NCBI GenBank assembly: GCA_964510785.1
Contig: CAZECM010000085.1
Location: 1 to 13,068 of the forward strand
DNA: 13,068 nucleotides
Source: JAAYZM01 sp964510785
Lineage (GTDB): Bacteria; Actinomycetota; Actinomycetes; Actinomycetales; Cellulomonadaceae
Reading direction: 5' to 3'
Shown: in pieces, positions 7,061 to 13,068 of the stretch
How positions within the stretch are numbered: the first letter of the stretch is position 1
Layout of the letters: every line of letters begins with the position of its first letter
Position numbers and translations under genes: made by a program
Notes under the pieces: generated by a model
Seen by the model: only the letters and a program-made list of their open reading frames with translations
Told to the model about the DNA's origin: nothing
Database searches by the model: none

Positions 7061-7797
7061 GCACCAAGACACCACGGCTCACCGGTCGCGTCGCCGTCGT
7101 GACGGGCGCGGCCGGCGGGATCGGCGGCGCGCTCGCCACCCGGTTCGCCCGCGAGGGCGCACAGGTCTTCGGGATCGACCTCGTCGATCAGCGGGGGCAC
7201 GCCGAAGGCATCACCTGGCTCCGGGCCGACGTGCGTGACCCGGAGGCGCTCGCCGAGGCGCACCGTTCCGTCGCGGCCGCCGCCGGCACCGTCGACCTCG
7301 TCGTGACAGCCGCCGGGGCGATGGAGGTGTCCGCGTTCGGGGCGCGCCCGGCGTCCGAGTGGGCCCGCATCGTCGACACCAACCTCACGGGGAGCCTGAA
7401 CACCGCCCACGAGTTCTTGCCCGACCTGGTGAGCGCCGCCTCGACGGGCCGGCCCAACGACCTCGTGCTGGTCGGAGGGATCGTCGGGCGCACCATGTTC
7501 CGCGAGCTCGCCGTGCACGGAGCGGCCCAGGCAGCGGTGGAGAGCCTCGCTGCCGCCCTGCGTGGTGAGTACCGTGCTCAGGGCGTGCGGATCAAGCACT
7601 GCGCGCCCGGCTACGTCGACACGGCGATGGCCCGGGACGTGCCCGAGGCATATCGCCGCGCGGAATGGAGCTTCACGGACGACGACGTCCTGCAGCCGGC
7701 GGACCTCGCCGAGGTGCTGACCTTCGCCGTCGCTCAGCCCGCCGGGGTCAACATCAGTGAGCTCGTGGTCGTCGCCACCCGGCAGGGCTGGGCGTGA
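7057..7797 (+). CDS. SDR-fold pseudoenzyme lacking the Ser-Tyr-Lys triad (third SDR)
   Basis: 246 aa, starting at ATG 7057 in an ATGA overlap with the nhaA stop, with GGGAAGGA just upstream. The Rossmann motif TGAAGGIG is intact and Asp41 at the end of strand 2 (VFGIDLVD) suggests NAD(H), unlike the NADP-like upstream SDRs. Aligned to the family, all three catalytic residues are changed: Ser to Gly141, Tyr to His154, Lys to Gln158. The G-x12-H-x3-Q spacing equals the canonical S-x12-Y-x3-K. Asn109 of DTNLTG is retained. Normal dehydrogenase chemistry is therefore unlikely; nucleotide binding is likely kept. The last 44 bp overlap the convergent ctaA gene. Probably a paralogue of the second SDR; a heterodimer is possible but unproven. 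Confidence 0.87.
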   Translation: MSTKTPRLTGRVAVVTGAAGGIGGALATRFAREGAQVFGIDLVDQRGHAEGITWLRADVRDPEALAEAHRSVAAAAGTVDLVVTAAGAMEVSAFGARPASEWARIVDTNLTGSLNTAHEFLPDLVSAASTGRPNDLVLVGGIVGRTMFRELAVHGAAQAAVESLAAALRGEYRAQGVRIKHCAPGYVDTAMARDVPEAYRRAEWSFTDDDVLQPADLAEVLTFAVAQPAGVNISELVVVATRQGWA

Positions 7798-8779
7798 CGG
7801 CCCGGGCCGCGACCGACCCCTCGAGCGCGTCGCGCGAGGTGGTCACGGGTCGCAACGACGCGTAGGCCCAGGCGAGCGATGCCGTCAGCACTCCGGTGCC
7901 GAGCATGTGTGCGCCCACGAGGAGCTCGGGCAGGCCCGTGAAGTACTGCACGTAGCCGATCAACCCCTGGCCCAGGGTCACACCGAGCAGCACCCACCAG
8001 GCACGACGCGCTGGCCTCGGGGCACGCTCGCGGAGCAGGAGCACCAGGACCGTGACGAGCAGCGCCACGAACACCCAGGCGGCCCACGCGTGGGCCTTGG
8101 CGGCGAGCACGGGATCGAGCGCGTAGCGGTAGGCGTACTCGTCGTCGCCGCCGTGGGGGCCTGCGCCCGTCACGATGATGCCGAGAATCACGAGGACGGC
8201 GCCCGCACCGAGGAGCAGGCGGGCGAGGGTGAGCGTTCGCGCACGGGGCACGAAGGCGCCGTCGTCGGCCCCCGGCGCTGTGCGCCGGTCCGTCGCGAGC
8301 AGGACGGCGGAGACCGCGACGAGCCCGACGCTGATGAGCATGTGGACGCCGACCACGGCGGGGTGCAGCTTGACGAGCACCGTGACCCCACCGACCACAC
8401 CCTGCACGGCGACGCCGACGAGCGGCACCCACGCGAGCCGCTGGAACCAGCGGGGGCGCCACTGCTCACGGCGCACGAGGAGGACGACCGCGAGCGCGAT
8501 GACGGCGAGCACCCCGGTCAGGGTGCGGTTGCCGAACTCGATGAGCGAGTGGATCGACATCGCCTCGTGGAACTGCGGGGTGAACTCGCCCGGCTCGCAC
8601 TGCGGCCACGTCGAGCAGCCGAGGCCCGAGCCCGTGAGGCGTACGGCGCCGCCCGTGACGATGATGCCGATCTGGGCGACGAGGTTGGCCCACAGGGCCC
8701 GGCGCGTCCAGGGTGACGGGCGGTCGGCGCCGTCCGGTGCGACGGGGTCCGACGGCGGGGAGAACGGTGCTGCGGTCAC
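7754..8779 (-). CDS. ctaA: Heme A synthase, COX15/CtaA family
   Basis: 341-aa membrane protein that oxidises heme O to heme A for aa3-type cytochrome oxidase. The sequence has about eight transmembrane segments in two homologous halves. The first half shows IVTGGAVRLTGSGLGCSTWP, with a Cys pair (Cys55, Cys61) in the first external loop as in Bacillus CtaA, then HEAMSIHSLIEFGNRTLTG (His71, His77, Glu81) and heme-ligand type His139/His146. The second half shows IIVTGAGPHGGD, His230 and His291 (VGAHMLGTG). The start is GTG at 8779. It is convergent with, and overlaps by 44 bp, the SDR at 7057-7797. The ctaB partner is not in the window. The marR gene lies upstream on the same strand, separated by a hairpin. 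Confidence 0.95.
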   Translation of the reverse strand: MTAAPFSPPSDPVAPDGADRPSPWTRRALWANLVAQIGIIVTGGAVRLTGSGLGCSTWPQCEPGEFTPQFHEAMSIHSLIEFGNRTLTGVLAVIALAVVLLVRREQWRPRWFQRLAWVPLVGVAVQGVVGGVTVLVKLHPAVVGVHMLISVGLVAVSAVLLATDRRTAPGADDGAFVPRARTLTLARLLLGAGAVLVILGIIVTGAGPHGGDDEYAYRYALDPVLAAKAHAWAAWVFVALLVTVLVLLLRERAPRPARRAWWVLLGVTLGQGLIGYVQYFTGLPELLVGAHMLGTGVLTASLAWAYASLRPVTTSRDALEGSVAARAVTPSPAGWRRPRAH

Positions 8780-8807
8780 GTGTCCACCGTAGTGCCTCGA
8801 GGGCCAC

Positions 8808-8842
8808 GGTCCGTCCGGCCCGAAGACCCGCCGGTGCGGACC
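8808..8842 (-). terminator. GC-rich hairpin between marR and ctaA
   Basis: GGTCCG (8808-8813) pairs with CGGACC (8837-8842), and CCGGC (8815-8819) with GCCGG (8830-8834), giving an 11-bp stem with a small internal bulge and a 10-nt loop. It begins just past the marR stop (8849). There is no U-tract after it on the minus strand, so it is a possible actinobacterial-style terminator or a processing hairpin, not a classical intrinsic terminator. Confidence 0.45.
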
Positions 8843-8848
8843 CCGGGG

Positions 8849-9355
8849 TCAGCCCGCCTCGGACTCGTAGTGGTGCAACCAGTGCGTGAGGACCCCCTCG
8901 ATCGCGCCGCGGTCCTCGGACGAGAGCTGGTCGACGAGCCGCTTCTCGTTCGCCATGTGCTCGGTGAAGGCCGCGTCGATGAGATCGACCCCCGCGGGGG
9001 TGAGGGCGACGATGCGCCGTCGGCCGTCGCCCTCGGCCCTGCGCCGTTCCACGAGGCCGTCGGCGGAGAGCCGGTCGATGCGCTTGGTCATCGCTCCGCT
9101 GGTGACCATCGTGTGCTCGGCGAGATCACCGGGGGCCAGCTCGAACGGGACGCCGGTGCGCCGCAGCGTGGCGAGGACGTCGAACTCGCCCTCACCGAGG
9201 CCGTAGCGCTCGTAGACCGCGACGAGCTCTCGGGTGAGATGGGCCGCGAGCCGGTGGAGCCTGCCGATCACGCCTTGCGGTGCGACGTCGAGATCGGGGC
9301 GCTCCCGCCGCCATGCGGCCTGGATCCGTGCGACGTGGTCGTCGTCTGAGCTCAT
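8849..9355 (-). CDS. MarR-family transcriptional regulator
   Basis: 168-aa dimeric winged-helix repressor. The HTH covers about residues 74-97 (APGDLAEHTMVTSGAMTKRI) and the wing about 101-118 (LVERRRAEGDGRRRIVALT), a classic MarR DxR-type wing. Helices before and after form the dimerisation region. It starts at ATG 9355. It is divergent from an EamA transporter across 39 bp containing two palindromes, so it very likely represses both the transporter and itself. The ligand would normally be a small, often phenolic, compound, possibly the transporter's substrate; this cannot be read from sequence. Confidence 0.93.
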   Translation of the reverse strand: MSSDDDHVARIQAAWRRERPDLDVAPQGVIGRLHRLAAHLTRELVAVYERYGLGEGEFDVLATLRRTGVPFELAPGDLAEHTMVTSGAMTKRIDRLSADGLVERRRAEGDGRRRIVALTPAGVDLIDAAFTEHMANEKRLVDQLSSEDRGAIEGVLTHWLHHYESEAG

Positions 9356-9365
9356 GGCGAGAGTG

Positions 9366-9383
9366 TACCTTCCGAGGAAGGTA
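9366..9383. promoter_or_regulatory. MarR operator 1 (perfect 8-bp inverted repeat)
   Basis: TACCTTCCGAGGAAGGTA: arms TACCTTCC and GGAAGGTA are exact inverted copies around a 2-bp centre, in the 39-bp marR-eamA interval. A consensus-like minus-strand -10 (TATAAT, 9388-9383) abuts the repeat, so bound repressor would block marR transcription. The GGAAGG half-arms sit 12-13 nt upstream of both start codons and could also serve as Shine-Dalgarno sequences. Confidence 0.8.
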
Positions 9384-9389
9384 TTATAT

Positions 9390-9401
9390 CTTCCATGGAA
9401 G
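9390..9401. promoter_or_regulatory. MarR operator 2, overlapping the eamA start codon
   Basis: CTTCCATGGAAG is a perfect 12-bp palindrome repeating the CTTCC/GGAAG core of operator 1. Its centre is exactly 21 bp from that of operator 1, placing two dimers on the same DNA face. The ATG at 9395 is inside it. A plus-strand TATTAT (9382-9387) ends 7 nt before the ATG, so the eamA transcript may be leaderless or nearly so; no good -35 is seen. Confidence 0.7.
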
Positions 9402-10390
9402 CCAAATGGCGTTGGGCCCTCGTCACCGCGGTCGCCCCCGTGGCGTGGGGATCGACCTACTTCGTGACGAGACAGTTCCTGCCGGCCGACGTTCCGCTGT
9501 GGGGAGCGGTGCTCCGTGCGCTGCCTGCGGGGATCATCGTGCTGATCGTCGCCCGCCAGGTCCCGCGGGGCGCATGGTGGTGGAAGTCGTTCGTGCTCGG
9601 CGCGCTCAACGTCGGGGCGTTCTTCCCGCTCGTCTACGTCGCCTCACAACTCCTGCCTTCCGGCGTCGCGGCGACCACGATGGCCACCTCCGCCGGTGTG
9701 CTGATGCTGCTCGCCTGGCCGATCCTCGGTGACCGACCCGCACGGGGGAGCCTCGTCGCGGCAGCGGTGGGCTTCGCCGGCGTGTGCCTGCTCCTCCTCG
9801 ACGGTGGACCGGTCGTCTCGCCGTGGGGGATCGCGGCATCGTTCGGGGCCATGGCGATGTCCTCGCTCGGCTACCTCCTCACGACGCGGTGGGCGTCGCG
9901 CGAACCGGTGGTCGCGGTCACCGCATGGCAGCTCCTGGGCGGAGGGTTGCTCGTCGTGCCGTTCGCGCTCGCGGTCGAAGGTGCCCCTCCCGCGCTCGAC
10001 CTCTCGACGCTCGCCGGGTTCGCGTACGTGACCGTCGTCGCCACGGCGCTCGCGTTCGTGTGCTGGTTCGCCGGGCTGCGGCACCTGCCGGCAGCGACGG
10101 TGGGCGTCGTCGGCCTGCTCAACCCGGTGACGGGCGTCGTGCTCGGCACGCTCCTCGCGGGAGAGCTCTTCGGGCCACGTCAGGGGTTCGGGACCGCCCT
10201 CGTCCTGGGCGGTGTGCTCCTGGGCGTGCGGGTGCGCGCGGTGCGGCCGACGCCCGCAGCGGGCGAGTCGCTCGCGGGGCTAGAACCAGCGGAACCAGCG
10301 GCGTGCCGCGAGGGCCGCCAGGACGGTCCAGACGGTGAGGACGGCGAGGTCGCGGGCGGGGAACGCGCCCGCGCCGAGCGATGTGCGTAG
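9395..10390 (+). CDS. EamA/DMT-superfamily transporter
   Basis: 331-aa inner-membrane protein with about ten transmembrane helices in two EamA repeats, as in drug/metabolite exporters. Typical features are VAWGSTYFVTRQFLP in helix 1, ATTMATSAGVLMLLAWPILGD closing the first repeat, and LNPVTGVVLGTLLAGE near the end of the second. It starts at ATG 9395 inside a MarR operator, so it is probably induced when the divergent MarR protein releases. Residues from about 296 on form a hydrophilic Glu/Gly/Arg-rich tail encoded antisense to the end of the ABC permease gene (111-bp overlap). This makes it longer than the usual 290-300 aa. The exported compound is unknown. Confidence 0.9.
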   Translation: MEAKWRWALVTAVAPVAWGSTYFVTRQFLPADVPLWGAVLRALPAGIIVLIVARQVPRGAWWWKSFVLGALNVGAFFPLVYVASQLLPSGVAATTMATSAGVLMLLAWPILGDRPARGSLVAAAVGFAGVCLLLLDGGPVVSPWGIAASFGAMAMSSLGYLLTTRWASREPVVAVTAWQLLGGGLLVVPFALAVEGAPPALDLSTLAGFAYVTVVATALAFVCWFAGLRHLPAATVGVVGLLNPVTGVVLGTLLAGELFGPRQGFGTALVLGGVLLGVRVRAVRPTPAAGESLAGLEPAEPAACREGRQDGPDGEDGEVAGGERARAERCA

Positions 10391-11029
10391 TGCCTCGCCG
10401 AGCGCGCCGGAGGGCAGCAGCGGCGCGATCACCGCGAGGGGACCGGGAAGCTTCTCGGCGGGGAGCAGGACGGCCCCACCCGCAGCGAGGAGCACGAAGA
10501 GCAGGTTCGCAACGCCCAGCACGGCCTCGGCGCGCAGCGTGCCTGCGAGCAGGAGGGCGAGCGCGGTGAAGGTCGCGGTGGCGAGCACGATCGCGAGGAC
10601 CGCCGCGGGGACACCCACCGGATCCGGACGCCAGCCGAGCCCGAGTGCCAGCCCGCCGAGCAGCACGACCTGGACGACCTGGACGACCAGCACACCACCG
10701 ACGGAGCCCCCAAGGAGCCCACCGGGCCCGAGCGGGGTCGTCGCGAGCAGCCGGAGCACGCCGGCCCGCCGGTCGAACGCCGTCATGATCGCCTGCGCCG
10801 TGAACGCGGTCGCGATGATGGCGAGGGCGATGACCCCGGGGGCGATGGCGTCGATGCGCCGCTCGTCACCGATGCCGAGGTCGACGGCGTCCGTCACGCT
10901 CAGCAGCACGAGGGCGAGCGCGGGCAGCACGAGGGCGAGCAGCACCTGCTCGCTGCGGGACAGGAGCGCCTGCGCCTCGAAGCGGGCCTGGGCCACGATC
11001 CGGCGTGGCGCGGATGCGGGTGCGCTCAT
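10280..11029 (-). CDS. ABC-2 type transporter permease
   Basis: 249-aa membrane protein with an N-terminal cytosolic helix (RRIVAQARFEAQALLSRSEQ) and about six transmembrane segments, the ABC-2 exporter architecture. It starts at ATG 11029, overlapping the stop of the ATPase gene (ATGA), so the two are co-translated and form one exporter. An ABC-2 pair divergent from sufR is, from memory, a recurrent arrangement in actinobacteria. That suggests a link to iron, redox or heme/cytochrome biogenesis, but the substrate is not known. Its 3' end overlaps the convergent EamA gene by 111 bp. Confidence 0.9.
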   Translation of the reverse strand: MSAPASAPRRIVAQARFEAQALLSRSEQVLLALVLPALALVLLSVTDAVDLGIGDERRIDAIAPGVIALAIIATAFTAQAIMTAFDRRAGVLRLLATTPLGPGGLLGGSVGGVLVVQVVQVVLLGGLALGLGWRPDPVGVPAAVLAIVLATATFTALALLLAGTLRAEAVLGVANLLFVLLAAGGAVLLPAEKLPGPLAVIAPLLPSGALGEALRTSLGAGAFPARDLAVLTVWTVLAALAARRWFRWF

Positions 11030-11934
11030 CGCAGCTCCCTCCCGGTCAGGTCGAGGAAGACGTCCTCGAGGGTGCGTCGCCCGACGTCGAGCGACGTGAG
11101 CTGGGCGCCCTGGGCCGCGCACGCGGCGGTGAGTGCCGCGAGGGTCTCGGGAGTTCCCTGGGTGTCGACCACGTACTGGCCCGGTCCCGTCTCGCGGACC
11201 GGGGTGCCCGTGGCGGCCTCGAGTGCCGCGCCGTCGAGCCCCTCGGGGACGGTGAGCCGCACGAGCCCCGTGGAGCGGGTGAGCTCGCCGACGGTGCCCC
11301 GTGCGATCACGGTGCCGTGGTCGACGACGACGACGGCATCCGCGAGCGCCTCGGCCTCGTCCATGAGGTGGGTCGTCAGCAGCACCGCGACCCCGTCGTC
11401 GCGCAGCTCGCGCACGAAGTCCCACACGACGCGGCGTGACTGCGGGTCCATGCCCGCGCTCGGCTCGTCGAGGAGCACGAGCTCGGGACGGCCCACGAGC
11501 GCCACGGCGAGCGAGAGGCGTTGGCGTTGCCCGCCCGAGAGATGACGCACGGGCGTGCGCAGGAACGGGGCGAGCGTGAGTCGCTCCACGAGGTCGTCGA
11601 CGGGTCGCGGCTCGGCATAGAGGGAGGAGATGTGACGAAGAACATTCCCGGCACGGGCGCCGAGGGGCAGTCCGCCGTCCTGCAGCATGACCCCGGTACG
11701 CGCGCGGAGCGCCGTGGCGTCGCGGTGGGGGTCGAGGCCGAGGGCACGCACGGTGCCGCCGTCGGGCCGTCGCAGACCCACGAGCGACTCGAGCGTCGTC
11801 GTCTTTCCCGCACCGTTGGGGCCCAGCACGGCAGTGACCTGGCCGAACGCGGCGTCGAAGGTGAGGCCATCGACAGCGAGCGTCGAGCCGTAGCGTTTGA
11901 CGAGGTCGCGGATGTCGACGGCTGCTTCGGGCAC
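11026..11934 (-). CDS. ABC transporter ATP-binding protein (ABC-2 exporter)
   Basis: 302 aa. Walker A GPNGAGKTT starts at residue 38, the Q-loop Gln85 is in VMLQDGG, the signature LSGGQ is at 132-136, Walker B LVLLDEP at 152-158, the D-loop follows (SAGMDP), and the switch His189 is in TTHLMDEAE. The C-terminal approximately 80 residues form the accessory domain of DrrA/CcmA-like exporters, ending TLEDVFLDLTGRELR. The start is GTG 11934 with no clear Shine-Dalgarno. A minus-strand TACACT (11947-11942) lies 7 nt before it, which could mean a leaderless mRNA. It energises the permease encoded immediately downstream and is divergent from sufR. Confidence 0.93.
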   Translation of the reverse strand: MPEAAVDIRDLVKRYGSTLAVDGLTFDAAFGQVTAVLGPNGAGKTTTLESLVGLRRPDGGTVRALGLDPHRDATALRARTGVMLQDGGLPLGARAGNVLRHISSLYAEPRPVDDLVERLTLAPFLRTPVRHLSGGQRQRLSLAVALVGRPELVLLDEPSAGMDPQSRRVVWDFVRELRDDGVAVLLTTHLMDEAEALADAVVVVDHGTVIARGTVGELTRSTGLVRLTVPEGLDGAALEAATGTPVRETGPGQYVVDTQGTPETLAALTAACAAQGAQLTSLDVGRRTLEDVFLDLTGRELR

Positions 11935-12084
11935 GGAGCCGAGTGTAGGCGACAGTGAGGTTCGCCTTGCTTGCGTGGAAGCATTTAGGCAACGACGATG
12001 TTGTCTATACCTGAGGGCCGGTACCCGGAGTCGCGCGCTGCGCGCCCCGCCGGTCGGAATCTACGGAAGGGCGGTGGTCGCGCG
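11935..12084. promoter_or_regulatory. Divergent promoter region of the ABC exporter and sufR-sufB
   Basis: 150 bp without a gene. TGAGGTTCGCCTTGCTTGC (11956-11974) resembles a 19-bp iron-regulator (IdeR/DtxR) box, best in its left half (AGGTT-GCCT); I count about 12 of 19 positions. Next to it, AGGCAAC (11987-11993) and GTTGTCT (12000-12006) form a 7-bp inverted repeat with one mismatch, 6 bp apart, a candidate SufR autoregulatory site. TATACC (12006-12011) is a possible -10 for sufR. An in-frame ATG at 11998 would add 29 unconserved residues to SufR and is not preferred. Confidence 0.45.
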
Positions 12085-12792
12085 ATGTCTGTGCTCGACG
12101 CCCACCCGCCCCTCGAGATCGATGACACGACTCGCGCCCGCGTGCTGCAGCTCGTCGCCTCGACCGGTCCGACGACGGCGCCCGCGCTCGCGGACCGCCT
12201 CGGCCTGACCCGTGCCGGGGTGCGTCGCCACCTCGGTGAGCTCCTCGAGGACGGTTACATCGCCGAGCACGAGGTGTCCCGCGCCGCCGAGCCCGTGCGT
12301 CGGGGCCGGCCCGCCAAGCACTACGTCGTGACGGGCCGCGGTCACGCCGTGCTGCCCACGGGCTACGCCCAGATCGCGGCGCAGGCCATCGGCTACCTCG
12401 CCCAGGTCGCCGGGGCCGAAGGCGTCGAACGTTTTGCCCAGAACCGCGCGACGCAGCTCGAGGAGCGCTACGGCGCCGCGCTGCGTGCCGCAGGAGACGA
12501 CCCGCTGGCACGCGCGGACGCCCTCGCGGCGCAGCTCGCGCAGGACGGCTACGCGGCGAGCGCACGCCCCGTCGACGGGACGGCGACCCTGCAGCTGTGC
12601 CAGGGCAACTGCCCGGTGCAGGACGTCGCGGCCGAGTTCCCCCAGATCTGCGAGGCCGAGACGGCCGCGTTCTCGAGGCTCCTGGGCGTCCACGTCCAGC
12701 GGCTCGCCACGATCGCGGGCGGCGGCCACGTCTGCACCACGAACATCCCCCTGACACCGACCACCTCCCGAACGGAAGGAGCGACGGCATGA
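12085..12792 (+). CDS. sufR: SufR-type Fe-S-sensing transcriptional repressor
   Basis: 235-aa winged-helix regulator at the head of the suf operon. The HTH is at about residues 17-55 (ARVLQLVASTGPTTAPALADR, then LTRAGVRRHLGELLEDGYI). Cys172, Cys176, Cys189 and Cys217 give C-x3-C-x12-C-x27-C, the cluster-ligand pattern expected of actinobacterial SufR. The holo-protein should repress suf genes and release them when clusters are damaged or iron is short. I chose the ATG at 12085 because it starts shortly before the HTH; GGAAGGG at 12065-12071 is 13 nt upstream and GGTGG is closer. Its stop overlaps the sufB start (ATGA). Confidence 0.93.
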   Translation: MSVLDAHPPLEIDDTTRARVLQLVASTGPTTAPALADRLGLTRAGVRRHLGELLEDGYIAEHEVSRAAEPVRRGRPAKHYVVTGRGHAVLPTGYAQIAAQAIGYLAQVAGAEGVERFAQNRATQLEERYGAALRAAGDDPLARADALAAQLAQDGYAASARPVDGTATLQLCQGNCPVQDVAAEFPQICEAETAAFSRLLGVHVQRLATIAGGGHVCTTNIPLTPTTSRTEGATA

Positions 12793-13068
12793 GTGCACCA
12801 ACCGATAGCGCCACGCCGATGACCCAGGACGAGGAAATCATCGCCTCGATCGGTAGCTACGGCTACGGCTGGCACGACGACGACAGCGCCGGTGCGGGTG
12901 CCCGTCGCGGCATCGACGAGGAGGTCGTGAGCAACATCTCCGCCCTCAAGAACGAGCCCGAGTGGATGCTCAAGACGCGCCTCAAGGCGCTGCGTCTCTT
13001 CGAGCGCAAGCCGATGCCGAACTGGGGCTCCGACCTCACGGGCATCGACTTCGACAACATCAAGTACT
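12789..13068 (+). CDS. sufB: Fe-S cluster assembly scaffold protein SufB, N-terminal part (3' end outside window)
   Basis: 93 codons of SufB, the core scaffold subunit that with SufC and SufD builds Fe-S clusters in the cytosol. Family landmarks are DEEIIASIGSYGYGWHD, the RRGIDEEVVSNISALKNEP block, EWMLKTRLKALRLFERKPMP, NWG and the FDNIKY motif at the very end. It starts at ATG 12789 with a strong GGAAGGA eight bases upstream, inside an ATGA overlap with sufR, so it is translationally coupled to its repressor. The remaining suf genes should follow beyond the window. Confidence 0.95.
   Translation, partial: MSAPTDSATPMTQDEEIIASIGSYGYGWHDDDSAGAGARRGIDEEVVSNISALKNEPEWMLKTRLKALRLFERKPMPNWGSDLTGIDFDNIKY

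Noticed and set aside
5189..7075. Long open frame (628 codons) on the minus strand opposite nhaA
   Set aside because: The translation is Arg/Asp/Glu/His-rich without any family motif, as expected opposite a GC-rich coding region, while the plus strand encodes a clear NhaA.
8770..8785. CACGTG palindrome at the ctaA start as an operator
   Set aside because: A six-base palindrome around the GTG start is common by chance in GC-rich DNA, and there is no extended symmetry.
11998..12084. Upstream ATG at 11998 as the sufR start
   Set aside because: The added 29 residues are Arg/Gly/Pro-rich and unlike SufR N-termini, and the ATG lies inside the inverted repeat of the promoter region. ATG 12085 fits better.

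Overview
The window is GC-rich throughout, with GTG/TTG starts, short intergenic gaps and protein sequences typical of Actinobacteria. Synteny points the same way: pyrG followed by an ADP-ribose NUDIX hydrolase, and an ABC-2 exporter divergent from sufR-sufB near ctaA. A Cellulomonas/Promicromonospora-like micrococcalean is my best guess; I cannot name the species.

Layout. (1) 1-1370 is the 3' two thirds of pyrG (CTP synthase). It is broken by a 10-N gap and about 180 bp of a foreign, betaproteobacterial-looking tyrS (tyrosyl-tRNA synthetase). This is best read as an assembly chimera: removing about 200 bp restores a CTP synthase of exact family spacing. (2) 1367-1960 is a NUDIX ADP-ribose pyrophosphatase coupled to pyrG. 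(3) On the minus strand, 1984-2532 is a DUF664/DinB protein and 2564-3457 an AraC-family regulator. (4) Divergent from araC, 3636-7797 holds four plus-strand genes: a canonical SDR oxidoreductase, a second SDR lacking the catalytic Lys, an NhaA antiporter fused to a DsbA-like domain without its CxxC, and a third SDR lacking the whole Ser-Tyr-Lys triad. The last three are tightly coupled (1-bp gap, then an ATGA overlap). (5) On the minus strand, 7754-8779 is ctaA (heme A synthase) and 8849-9355 a MarR regulator. The regulator is divergent from an EamA/DMT transporter (9395-10390) across a 39-bp region with twin palindromic operators. (6) On the minus strand, 10280-11934 is an ABC-2 exporter (permease plus ATPase, ATGA overlap). 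(7) Divergent from it on the plus strand is sufR, then the 5' end of sufB, which runs off the window.

How the genes work together. The right end is the start of a suf Fe-S assembly operon under its own Fe-S-sensing repressor. ctaA belongs to heme A/cytochrome oxidase biogenesis. The MarR-EamA pair looks like a self-contained, ligand-induced efflux unit. The most unusual part is the SDR-NhaA-SDR block: a cation/proton antiporter whose fused thioredoxin-fold domain is redox-dead, co-translated with two SDR-fold proteins that keep nucleotide-binding motifs (one NADP-like, one NAD-like by sequence) but have lost catalytic residues. I suggest, as inference only, that these are nucleotide-sensing or structural partners of the antiporter.

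No RNA genes, insertion sequences, CRISPR arrays or origins were seen. The only non-coding stretches above 100 bp are 3470-3635 and 11935-12084, both divergent promoter regions.
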